Shown here piece after piece: positions 52,721-64,000 of a DNA stretch of 64,000 nt. Under the pieces are notes generated by a model. It saw nothing but the letters and a program-made list of their open reading frames with translations. It had not been told where the DNA came from and searched no databases. Within the stretch, counting starts at the first letter, position 1. Each line of letters begins with the position of its first letter. The stretch covers positions 1,986,907 to 2,050,906 of the forward strand of contig JANPWX010000247.1 in the NCBI GenBank assembly GCA_024734555.1, read 5' to 3'. Source of the stretch: Trochalopteron elliotii. Its lineage: Eukaryota; Chordata; Aves; Passeriformes; Leiothrichidae. The translations under genes were made by a program, and so were the position numbers.

Positions 52721-53389
52721 TCCTCAGGTGAAACAGAGAAAAAATTCCTTCTCTTATACTCTGAATACTTTCTAGAGCCCAGCACCACTTATTTAAGAAT
52801 TTCTAAGTTACTCAGCCCACCAGCTGAAGGACAAAAGCCTTTTGCCTCAGGTTCCCAAACCATCTCTGCACAATATGCTCTGCTTCTTGCTCCTAATTAC
52901 ATCACAGCTAATTGCAGTGCCTGGTGCTGCATAAATGATCCTGGGGAAGGTCACTGATCAGCCAGTTAGTGTCTGGACAGAGATCCTGCTGGGGTTAGAA
53001 GGAGAGGGAGCATTGCCAGGATGTGCTTGTGGGCATCCTCCTGGATAAAACCTATTGTGCTGCCGACAGTCACCCCCTGTTTTATTCAGGGAGAGGGAGA
53101 GCCTTACTATCACAAGGCAATATTGCCAAGGTTTTCTATTCCAGGAGAAGAAAGAAGTGAGAAATGCCCTTCTCAGGTATTTAGTGGAGTCCTTCAGAGA
53201 GCAGACAGACTGGCAAGTGATGAGTATCTCTCAATTATTTGCCTCAGCCTCAAAGGGCCTAGTGCTGTAGTTGGTTTCTCTGCATGGGCTCTGCTTACCG
53301 GCAGATCAGAAGCTCCCAGACCAACTAAAACAGTTTGCGAGTTCCTCAATCCCTCCTGTGCGTGGTTTCAGGCTTGAAATAAAGAAGTG

Positions 53390-53650
53390 GGCTCTGGCGT
53401 GGGTTTGGGAAGGTGTTTATTCAGTCCAGTCCATGTGCCAGAACCGCAGTTGCCAGAACAGAACTTTGGGCTCCTGTGCCTCCTTTACCAGGTCGCAGCC
53501 TGGGCGGAGCACAACCTGGGCCAGTGGGGGAAGGAAGGGGGTGGGGTCCAGGACAGGGTGATAGCAGGTGATATTTGGGAACAGGGGTGGGGGTGTTTTG
53601 GAAGGGGCTCGGGAAGGAATCTACCAAATACAGATAAATAAACAAAATAC
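53390..53650 (-). mobile_element. Possible retroelement (LTR-like) fragment, reverse orientation
   Basis: A sharply delimited GC-rich block within AT-rich DNA. On the reverse strand it has AATAAA near its end (TTTATT at about 53417) and on its right side an A-rich AAATACAGATAAATAAAC segment. The arrangement resembles avian LTRs with a poly(A) signal, and parts feel familiar, but I cannot name a family. A unique GC-rich segment is the alternative. Confidence 0.35.
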
Positions 53651-55153
53651 AGATACAACTTTGAAAACCTCAATCATGCACTGCAACGTAGTGCAGGTTA
53701 AGCTGTCCCATCAAAGAAGGTAACTAATGCTAGGGGAGCAGGATTAACACTTCAAATCAAGTCACATGCTTTGTCTGCTAAAAACTATGAAGACTGAATT
53801 AATAAAAACTCTTGTCTGGGAAATCCAACCCTCAGTGTTCAGCTGAGGAGATTTAACTACCAAGTGTCTCAGACCCACTGCAGCAGCACAGAGCATCCAT
53901 GCCAGCTGTGGGTGTGCTGCTGTACTTGCTCTCCCCAAAGCTGCTGTGCCTGGATCAGCTTGGATGGTCCACCTAATACACTCCAGGTTGGTCTAGGTGC
54001 TCCTTCTTCAGTTTAGAGAGGAAGGGGGGAATAGCCATAAGGAGAATCTCCCCATGCTCTGGATTAGGAGAGCTGTGCTCTAGGGAATTGAACAAGCCAG
54101 GGGAAGGAACTGAGGATGAGAGATGGCTCTAACTGTGGGTGGTAAAAGACTCAAGTGCCCTGGGCACTGTTTTCAGCACAGCTATTTGTAACAGTGATGT
54201 TACTGGTAGCAACTAACCCAATGTGTCTCAACAACAGAACAGAGACTTTTTCACAACTCACTAAATAAACCCTAATTAACCTCTTTGCTGTATTTCATCC
54301 AGTACACTGCTAGTCTTTCACCCAAATTCTGTACCAGAAGTCCTGGAACATAGGTTAAAAATCCTGGTGGTCTCACATTGTTCAGTGTTTGAGCTACCTG
54401 GGCTCCAGGCACTGGGAAGCAAAGCTGTGCCTCTACCCTGCTGTTCAGGATGAGTGCATGAAAATTACCCAAGCTATTGCAGCTCCAGCCAGCACACAAG
54501 ACTTCATCCATGAGTGACAACACTACAGAAATATCTCCACTTGAGAAAATGACCATTAATTGCTGGCATATTCCCTGGGGAAACCATGTGGCTGGAACTG
54601 ACTAAGAACTGGAGAATAACCAGATGGTAAAATTACTAAGCTCTCTGGGGAGGGGAGCAGCTTCTCTGCCTGAGCATCCTGCCATATGGGTCTCCTGTTT
54701 TGCTAATCTTCACTCTCTGGTGTTTTTTGGACTGTTCTCTGACTGAGATTAAGACAGAGCTACAGCATTCAACCCCAAGTGGAGCGACTGTAGTTGGATA
54801 TGGGAAGGAGACCAGCTGTTCTCTCATCTGTGCTATCTCCCCTACCTGCCACTCAGCATAGGGATTACAATCAGAAGAAAACAGAGAACTCTGCGCATTG
54901 CACAGACCAAGGCCATCATCCCCACGGGGAGAAGATTGCTTACCTATTCAGTCCCTTGCCTGAGCATTGTCATAAATCCAAACACTTGAAAGAAGCTTGG
55001 CAAAACCCAAGTGGTTTGTAACGGTGTGTGGTCCTCAGAGGTTCAGTCCAGTGAAAATAAACACTGAAGAACACTATCTGAGAAGCTAGTTGTCTATTTG
55101 GGAATCACAGCATTTAGAGCATTTTAGAAATATGCTTCAGCTCTCTAAACCAA

Positions 55154-55275
55154 GTAAGAATATTGCTGTGCTGGGCCAGACCAAGTGTCTCTCTTGGCTT
55201 CATGTCTCACTAAATTCTCTGTAATATTTTACATACCAGTACCACGGGATACAGAGGTAGAAGTGGAACATGCAT
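55154..55275 (+). repeat. Possible relic of an ancient amniote dispersed repeat
   Basis: The stretch GTAAGAATATTGCTGTGCTG then GGCCAGACCAAGTGTCTCTC, ending near CATACCAGTACCAC, recalls a dispersed element seen in reptile and bird genomes with a GCTGGGTCAGACCAATGG-like core. It is heavily diverged, so this is a recollection-based call only. Confidence 0.3.
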
Positions 55276-57485
55276 CAAATCCTTCTCCTCCTGCTTTCTG
55301 CTTCTCCTCTGGCTCCTTGTTTGAACCGTCAGATAATATAACTCCATGTTTTTCCTTTCCCACTGAGACCTCCTGCTGATTATTACTATTAGCAAAGCAC
55401 TCTGACTATACTTTTCTCCTCCTTGCTGCGTTTTTGCAAAGGTCACCAGTGTTAATAATTGAAGTAATCATTTACATTAATGCTTATCATCCAGATGGCT
55501 CAAGGCAGTAGAGTGAAAAAACAATGGAAAATAATTTAAATTTTTACTCTGATGCTGCAAGTAGAAGGAGCTGGAACTTTGGAAGATAACACAGGGACAG
55601 TGAACCTTTTAGTGTTAAAAATATATGTCAGAAGCAATTCCAGGAGAGTTAGGCAATTCCAGTAGTAGCTTTATAACACCTGGATGGGGAAATAGGAGCA
55701 GACCTAGAAAACGGAGGTGAGGGCTCTGTTACAGGTACAGGAGACTCCAGTATGGACACCAGCTAGTGCCAAGGAGAGCAACTCCCTGGAAACTTGCAGT
55801 GTGCTTGGCTTGCAAAGCTGTGTGGGAGTGGCTGTGTCTGCATTGTCCCTGTACCTGCTCTGACCTGTGGAGCCAGGAGAGAGCAGCAGGACACGTGTCC
55901 CTGCTGCCATGAACGTGCACTCATGTGCATGGACATGCTCAGGCAGGTCTAAATCTACAGGTCTCACACAAGCTTGTTATGAAGATACATTCTCTCATTT
56001 TTTATTTAAATCACATATGGGGTCAATTTCAATGTTTCTTTTTCCTCAGCCAGAATTTTATCAGGGATAGATGATGCATCTGGCTCCTTGGGAAGTGAAA
56101 TAAATGATGAGGAGATAGATGTGCTGCTCTGTGGAAATTGCCTTCCCTGTGGGGAATTGTCTCTGATTGCAATGATCCTATCTGAAGCCAGATAATGTCA
56201 AAAACACAAAATGCAATTGAAATCTCAGCCTTCATCACCCTGGAATGTCATAAAGATCTGAAAATTCTCGGTTTATTCTTTATGTTAGGTCTTGCCCAGT
56301 CTCTGAAGGACCTGCCTGTTATGCAGACTCCAGCCTGAAAAGCCTACAGTGGCCAAGTGAGAGCCCTCCGAGCTATGCATTGACCACGGCACTGGGTAAA
56401 TCTGTGTGCAATTCCTTGCCTTGCCACAAATTAGTTTGCTTTGCTTTTTAATGGCTCAAAAGTTCATAATTCTCAAAAATGCAGTCATAGGTTGGTGATT
56501 TCTGCTTGAATATGATCGTTACAAGGAAGGAAATATTATTTGTATTTTTATTTAGTTTAAGCCACTTAAGAAAAAAGCTTTCATGCTCAAAGTTACATAC
56601 ATATCACAGATTTTGTTCAGGTAACAAAGGAATTTATGGGCCTATAATTTCAGATTCATGTTCACAGCTGTAACATCCAGGGGTTTCTTTGTCTCGTGGC
56701 TGCTAAACAGCTTATTTAAAGACCTTGATTTAATTTTTTTTTCCTAATCCCAAGGCAGTTGATTAATCCAGTTACAAGCTTCTTCTCTTTGTCAAAGTTG
56801 AAATACTGGGCTGATCCCAGACATGAGCTGGGGACACAAAAGGAAAGGAATCAATGTGCCTTTTCCTCCCAAGAATCCCACAGAACTGATTTTATATCAA
56901 ATTTATGGGAAAATGTTAATATCTGAGAACGGTGAATTGAACTACTCTAACACCAATATTGCACCAAAGAAATGCTGGAGGTAGAATTGTGCACACTCTT
57001 AACACATGAAGAGAAGCATCTTCCTGCTGGAACCCTTAAAAAATTTGCAATATTGAAGAGAACCCATATATGTCTAGGCCTCTAGAGCTGCTGGGCTTGC
57101 AGAGTTGAGAAATATCCAGGGCAGGATCCTCAGCATGACAGACCTGAGCCCAGGGCCACAGAGGTCTGTGCCTGGCACAGCCCATCGTTACCACCTGACC
57201 ACTAATGGGCACTTCCACCATTATAGAGAGCAGAGGGTGCAGCTGAGCTGTCAAAGTGTTGATAAGCAAACTAGTCCTAATCTTCAGGATTACTTTTTTT
57301 CTAATAATAGACTTGAAGTCACCTGCAATTACTCAAGGAAAGACAGGACAATTTGGTTTTTTACTTTGTGTTTTGATAATGAGTCCTCCCAATGTAAGGA
57401 TATCTTCTTTTTGCCTATCACCTAAAAATTACCAAATTGAGATTTTGAGATTTGGTAATAAACTAAAAATTTAACTGAGATCTAC

Positions 57486-57510
57486 TTTTTTTTTTTTTTT
57501 TTTTTTTTTT
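57486..57510 (+). repeat. Poly(T) run, 25 bases
   Basis: Uninterrupted T25. It could mark the poly(A) tail of an antisense retro-insertion, but no source transcript is recognisable to its right. Confidence 0.95.
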
Positions 57511-60500
57511 AACTAATGAAGTATCTGTGCAGATGAAATTCATCCAGCTTGAGTCTCAACTATGGAGCATCAAATACTGTTTCATAATGCATGCAACCTG
57601 CCAGCCTACTGAAACCAAAGCACAAGAAAAAGCACTAAATTTGCAATAAAACCTGTGACTAACATATTTCAGCTGAAGTGTAGGGAGAGGAAGAATTGAC
57701 TCATGCTAGGCTGTATCGTAATTCTACAGCATTAGATATATATGCAGAACTAATGTTTCATATGTATGTAATAAATTACGTTAAAACAAATTTATTACTT
57801 TTTTGATTCATGTGTATATAGGAATGTCCAAGGTCAGGGCTTTGTATCATTTCCTCCTTAATTTCATCAACTGCTTGAATAAAAAGATAATTATTGTAAA
57901 ACTAAGAAAAATTTTGACCAAATTCTTATGAAATGTGTTTGAAAGGCCACAGTCAAAATCCTAAAAGCCCTCTCACTCCCCAAGGCTTTCCTGAATGGTG
58001 ATTAATTGCAATATTTACTTTGATGAATTCCGCAGATGCATTCTACTTTCAGTAATGACCAGGAAAGGGAGATTTTGGGGGCATTAATTATTTTCTGGAG
58101 ATAATAATTTGTCAATTCATCTAAGCTGGTAATTAATTCACAGGAAGTGTGTCCGCAGTATTTAAGTAGTAGTCATATAAATTTAAACGAAAATTACTTT
58201 GGGAAACCTACTTCAACATGAGTGACTCTGGGAATATACTGCCCTTAGCTCAAGTGTGGCTGAACTGCATTCCAAGGATTCATTTGGAAAGTCCTGTTAT
58301 GGGCACATGCTCCTGACGTACCTGCAAAGCCGCTGATTTGTTGCTGAGGTTTACATTTTCACAAATTTAGGAACTTAGAGAGAACAGGCCCAGCCAGTTC
58401 TGGAATGAAGTAAGAGCTCAAATACAGGTTACACTTGTCTGAGTGAATCAACAGGAACTGTGCTGTGCACACTTCTGTGATGACCTTGCCCATGCTCCTC
58501 TGTGTCACACGTGGCTTTTTAGCTGCATCAAAAGCACCACATCAGATTTATATTTTGAGGTGATATGGCAAAGGAGTCTTTGTCTTAAGTGGCATACGTT
58601 ATATAGAAGTTCTTGAAAACCGCCTCTGCAGTGTGTGTAGTTTTTATGGATATGTCTTTTTTGTTTTTTCCCCCGAAGAAGCCTATTTTTCTCTTCTTTG
58701 AAAGAAAAGTTTCTAGAAGTCAGATGCTTATTATTTCTTCATTCTTCAAAAAGTTTGTTCTTTGTTGCTTGTACAATTCTATCCTTTCCCCCTCAAAATA
58801 GAAGCATAGTTCTTACCCCATTTTTCTTTATATAATCTCTTTTCTCCTCTCCTCATGATATGATGTCAAGTCATTCAAAATCCAGACAAAAAATAGCTTG
58901 TGCCTGCACTCCAGCAGAACAGAGTGATATTGTTGCAGAATGGAGTAAAGGTTAATTCCATTTCAGTTCTGGACCACCAGTGTGCTGACACAAGGTTGAT
59001 TCAGAAGGGCACTGCAAGAACTATAGATATTTCTGTCTACGTAGGAAAAGGAGCCAACTGAGAAACTACAGAGAGTGGTGAAAACGTTGCTTGTAGTGAC
59101 TTGTTTGGGTCACAAGTGGCTCTGTTTCTGAGAACAGGGTCTGTTGCTTTGTTCCCTAAGAAATTTTGCATTTAGCTGCAGGGAAGAAAAGGCTGTCCAG
59201 CACAGCCACTCCACTGGGTAAAGGAGCAGGTTGTTTAAGCTCTTTCTCCACCCACCATCAGTTGCTGCCTTTCTCTCATCAAGGTTCCAAATGTGTAGCA
59301 GGCAAGGTTGTCCAAACAGATTTGAGTGAGGCTTTTTAACAAGCCCTGCTAAGTTTTATCCTTTAGAAACTATTTCACATGTACTCTAAGTCAACATTGA
59401 CAGAGCCTAAAAAAATCCTCCTAAAGCTCAATAAGGAATGCTACTGTCTTATGGCAAATATTTTAAAACTCCATTAAAATAAAAGGGTAAATAAAATCAG
59501 GGTAAATTTTGCCAAAGATCGAGTTTTCCACCATAGAATTCAGCTGGTCAAATTTTAAAGAGCCTTCTTGAGCACCCTTTTTCATCTGGATTGGAAGCAG
59601 AAACTCTGGAGAAACTGTGTCTCAAAGTGAGGTAAATGTGAGCTGTGTATTTTGTAGCACAACAGTGATTGCGAATGTCCTCTGAGGCCAGGCATATTCA
59701 AATCTCATTTTTATTAGTGCCATTTTTGCATGCAATCTTTCCTGTGCTTAGCTTTTCAGGGAAGGCTTCTGACATATTCTCCTACATTTCACCTTTTCTC
59801 ACTTGTTCTGACCCTGTCCAAAGATGACTATTTGAGCAGGCCACAATATTGATGTGCCAGATGTGTTAATCATGGTTATTCACTACCTCAGGCTTCAGAA
59901 CTCTGCCTGGACAGCACCAGGCAAGCCAGGTTTGCTCTTGGTGTGAGTGTTTGCAAATACTTCTGCAAGGGCCAAGCTGCAGAGGTTTGGGTACAGTGAC
60001 AGCAAGTTTAGAGATGCTTAGGGTGCTGGTTTTCTACAGCAATGTTCAAACCTCAAAAGCTCCCCATTTACACATCAAAAATGAATACATACTCAGTGAC
60101 GGGCCAATTTTCTTGTGAATAATAATCATTGTTGCACAAGTCATGCTGCTCTTGTTTGAAGGATTTAATTCTGTGACAAGCAGAAGGAAAAGAAGGAAAG
60201 AAAGGAAAATATTCTTAAATATCTATAGCTAGCAGAAAGAGATAAAAGATCAAGGAGATTTCTGTGACGTTTCATATTTAAATAGCTTATGAAATCCAAT
60301 ACATTGCTTGTTAGAAAGTGTCAGTAAGATTTAGAAGTATCAGCTGACATGGACAAATTCTAAAGCATAGACTGAACATAGGAAAAATACCTTAGTATTA
60401 CTAAGTTTGAATTTAAATTCAATATTTCAGATGTTTCCATGATAGATAAAGCAGGGAAATGGGAGGTGTCTCTAAGTCACTCTTGCAGTTTTGGAATGAA

Positions 60501-63500
60501 AGATCATTGAGAAATGATCAGTTTTTCAGGTGTCAGTGGCTACCTCAGCTCCATGATGCTGTTCTGCTCTAGCTGGCTGTGCGTTACAGCAATACCTAGA
60601 CATTATTTGAATGATAATTCTGCATTTGTAATGGAAAATAATGTTCCTTTTTGGTTGTCTGTTGAGGACTTTCCTCTCCAGTACCAAAACTGGTTTACAT
60701 TGGCAGCGTGTATTTGCTTTTTCAGTAAGGAAGACACGGCTTACGGCTGGAGAACTTGTGTAGTGGAAAACAACTTTCAACAGTACTTAAGAAAAAGTAC
60801 AGGGCTGAACAAAGGGGCTTTCACATCTTCACAAACTTTGAATGGAAGTATGCATTCTTAATAATTTGCAGAGTTAAATACTACATCAACCATTTCCAGC
60901 TATCCAGAATATAAAATTATGCTTACCTGTATCATATGCTACTCTGCAATTACAGTATCTGACAGCATCTCTTATAAATGTAGGGAAATATATAAGGGGA
61001 AATCCTGACTTTCTGATGGAAAACACTGCAAATGGAATAGCTATCTCATGAAATTATTCCTCAGTGTAAAAAAATTGATGATCTTCACTTCTCTGCTCAT
61101 AACGAACTGGTGGATTTCATTATGGCATCAATTCCCCTGCCTCCCTGCAATCTGTAAAAATCATAGTACAAGTGTCCTAGTAGAAACCATATAAAAGAGA
61201 ACATGGTTTTGTCTTGCCAGCTTGGAGCACTGGTACAGCACTCTAATAAATGTATGGTTAATTTCATGATTTAAACATCATTCAGTTGGTCAGGAATTTG
61301 CATTCTGAAGTCTTCTTTAATGTCATTTAGTTGCATTAGTGTGCTAGGTAAATTAAAACAAACGAATAAGTCCCAAAGGTACCTCATTAAGGCAAATCAT
61401 AGGTCCCTCTGAATCATGTAAATGAGTTAATATACTACTTTATGTTTCCAAATGTATTTATTAGCAGTTGACTTTCAATATGTTCTTCAGTGAGCTGTTT
61501 TCTTTACTAGTCAGCTGTTTACTTATATATTTTCTGTATGTCAGCAAGTGATATCTTCTGTCACTTAAAATGTTAATGGGTAACACAGGACTGATACAGC
61601 TGTTTGAATTGGCATGAATGTAGGAAAAATCCCATAACGTGCTGGTAAGTTACTTCACACAACTATTCCCACTTCTTCAGTACAAAGATACTGTACTAAT
61701 TTAAAAGATTTGCCATTGTAACAGTCAATCTAGACGAATCATAAAATTGCAGCTTAAAAAAAACTGTAATGACACAGTAGAATAAAATTTACATAGAATA
61801 AAAGTCACTTGGGTTAGGTACTCTTTGAAGTCTAGGTGATGTTGGAAGCTGTATCTACACTGCCTTGGGACGTGCTGCCTTGTGCCTGTTTGCCATGGAT
61901 TTACAAGCCATGCACAAGTGTTGTATCCACCACCCATTCTAGTGCTGCCTATAACGCTGAACTTTGCATTTCTAATAGCGTGCTCTTCTTGGCACTTGGT
62001 CATGCCTCATTTGCCTGCTTTGAAGGAAGCTGGTTGCTGTCTGTCTGTCTCCAAGAGGCCTGATAAAACAGGCTGTCAACCACACCAGTTCCAAGTCACA
62101 TCCCTGCTGTGGCTGGCAGGTGGGTACAGCCTCTCACTGGGATGGACTGGCCCAGTCCGTATGAGCCAGGAGGCCCCGCAGTGTGCAATTCCTCAGCTTC
62201 TGCCCCACCTTTCCTTTCAGGAGGTAGGACAGATATCTTCCCAGGATGCAATTTCTTTCATCTTCCAGAAGCCGCCTGAGCTTTGTCTTAGTCCAGATTC
62301 TCCTTTAGAAAGTTTTGGTTTTGGAGACACACTGTCAATATCCACTGAAAGGAGCCTCTGTTCTAGTTGAGCATGCAGCGACAGACAGAAAAAGTCTGGA
62401 CGAGGTAGGCCATGCTCAATGCCAATTATCTGTCCTGCAGATACAGCATTTTGCGTGTCTGGAGCAATTGCCACAGCTGTGGGTTCCCACAGAAAGAATT
62501 AATCCAAAACCATTGATAGGAGTGACAACCAAATTCCAAAAAATACACTTGACTGTTTAAAGCACATTTTCCACAGCTGGGTTCAGTCTGAAAATGGTGG
62601 AGGGCCAGCCAGGCAGTGAGAGAAGGATATCTTTGCAGCTGCATATCTTCTTTACATTGCTGTCAAAGGGAAATGAAATGAGCAACAGAAATCATGAATC
62701 TAAACTCGTTGCACGACTAAAGCAGTTGGGCTATGACTAAGGCTGTTGTGAGACTCCACATACCAAACTGCCAACAATTAGTAGAAGGCTGAACTGTGTT
62801 CCTAACAAATATTGAACCCACAAATGTGCAGTTACCAAATATGGCTGGCTTGGAAGTTCATTCTGTTTTATTCTAGCTGTTTTGTCCCCATCCTGCCCAC
62901 TCACATCGTCTGCAGTCATTAACCCGTCTGGTGTCTAGAACCATGACGGTTCTGCATGACTTCTGAGCTAACAAAATCTTGATTAATAGGAAGACTATTG
63001 TGAGGATTTATTTCATAGAAGAAATGGCTTTGGAAATAACCCATACATGCCTGCTTCTTCCAGATTGAAGATAGTCACTGGGTGCTGGGCAAAAAAGAGA
63101 ACTGGAGAATCAATCCAAGGGAAACTTGGAATATTTTGATCTAAAAAAGGGCATGTTGAAAAAGCACTTTTTCTCTTGCTCATTTCACCAAACCTTGCTT
63201 CTGGCTTCCATAACTTCATTTTTTCCTCAATGAGAGTTTAAGATGCATTTGTTTTTCTCCCTTTTTGTATAGCACTTAGCAGATTTGGTGCTCTCTTGGT
63301 GTTCAGAGACTGAACTGTGGACAGAATGGTTCAGATGAAAAATTCTAATGGCATGGTCCATGAGGCAGAGCAGAATTCTGATGAAAATTAATTTAAAGAA
63401 TATTAAATCTAGTTAAAGAACAGTAAGCATGCAGAAAATCCCTTTACTGGCTTCTACTGCACAAGTGGATATAGACAGACATCTCATGGAGACCAAGACC

Positions 63501-64000
63501 AAAACCAAGACTCCAATATCTCAAAATCATGAAGCAAACATGCCTGAAGTCAGAAGGCAGTGAAATGAAAGCTATGTTTATTTTAAGGCCCTGTTTATTT
63601 ACATTTATTTTAAACCCAAGTTTATTTCAAGTTGAGTTTGGTGCAGGAAGCAGGAGTTCACCTGCTGTTCTCAAAGGAAATGTCACACAACATTTGTGGT
63701 TAGACCAGGTGTCCTGGATTCAGGTAAGGAAAGATCCAAAAGACATTCCACATGAATGTGTTGACTTTATGAATGAATCATGCAATATGTTTCAACACTA
63801 CATTAGACACAAATATCCTGTGACAGACACATAAAATTGTTCATGCATGTTCTCACCAGAGAAAGCAAAAAACCCCATAACCTGTGGTTAGGTGATGCTG
63901 TAAACACTTTTCTTTTGGTTATAGATATTTTCATTAAATATCTTTTCTGAATGGAAGAGACCAATGGAAAAAAATGACGTAAGATAGTTCCTATTTACAA

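Larger units (their letters stand above)
38641..64000. other. Intergenic DNA downstream of KCNK10
   Basis: About 25 kb without any exon or gene I can support. Open frames are short and overlap on both strands; the longest (162 codons at 61882-62370) has no recognisable domain or coding signature. In human the gene 3' of KCNK10 in this direction is GPR65, a single-exon receptor, and nothing like it appears here. Repeats and a CArG palindrome are listed separately. Parts could be regulatory, but the sequence alone does not show it. Confidence 0.6.

Noticed and set aside
61882..62370. Open frame of 162 codons on the + strand, the longest outside KCNK10
   Set aside because: No domain, signal or family resemblance; overlapping open frames occur on both strands in this moderately GC-rich patch; no splice or promoter context.
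35244..64000. A second protein-coding gene such as GPR65 downstream
   Set aside because: No open frame over about 165 codons and no seven-transmembrane pattern in any frame.
1..64000. CRISPR array, operon, phage or other prokaryotic system
   Set aside because: Spliced vertebrate gene, CR1 LINEs and AT-rich introns show eukaryotic nuclear DNA; tandem repeats present lack spacer structure.

Overview
The window is vertebrate nuclear DNA and almost certainly from a bird. Two segments match the avian CR1 LINE pattern (3' end reading leftwards), and one intronic segment matches an LTR family that I recall as abundant in neoavian, especially passerine, genomes. The species cannot be fixed from this window. 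The DNA is AT-rich and mostly non-coding, and no long single-exon gene is present.

The one gene I can support is KCNK10, encoding TREK-2 (K2P10.1), a mechano-, lipid-, heat- and pH-gated two-pore-domain potassium channel of the plasma membrane. It lies on the + strand. Six consecutive coding exons are visible (4592-4920, 13963-14080, 17054-17214, 29275-29461, 32593-32735, 34632-35243). All have AG/GT borders and their phases join without a break into 516 residues ending at a TAA. The first visible exon starts in mid-codon, so the N-terminal first exon(s) and promoter lie upstream of base 1 or were not recognised. The exons supply, in order: N-terminus with M1 and start of the cap; cap with glycosylation sites and pore helix 1; filter 1 with M2; M3 with pore 2; M4; and the long regulatory C-terminus.

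Layout: 1-4591 upstream intron sequence, including one copy of an 88-bp duplication whose second copy stops 42 bp short of the first exon; 4592-35243 the gene, with introns of about 9.0, 3.0, 12.1, 3.1 and 1.9 kb holding a CR1 fragment, a CR1 stub, an antisense solo LTR, simple repeats and two strong hairpins; 35244 to perhaps 38.6 kb probable 3' UTR; and about 25 kb of downstream intergenic DNA with homopolymers, a hexamer microsatellite, possible old retroelement remnants and a paired CArG-box palindrome.

No new multi-gene system is evident. The most interesting signals are a cluster of unusual substitutions just after the first selectivity filter of TREK-2, a perfect 10-bp stem-loop next to the 5' splice site of the pore-2 exon, the 88-bp duplication abutting the first visible coding exon, a near-perfect intronic hairpin, and the downstream CArG palindrome.
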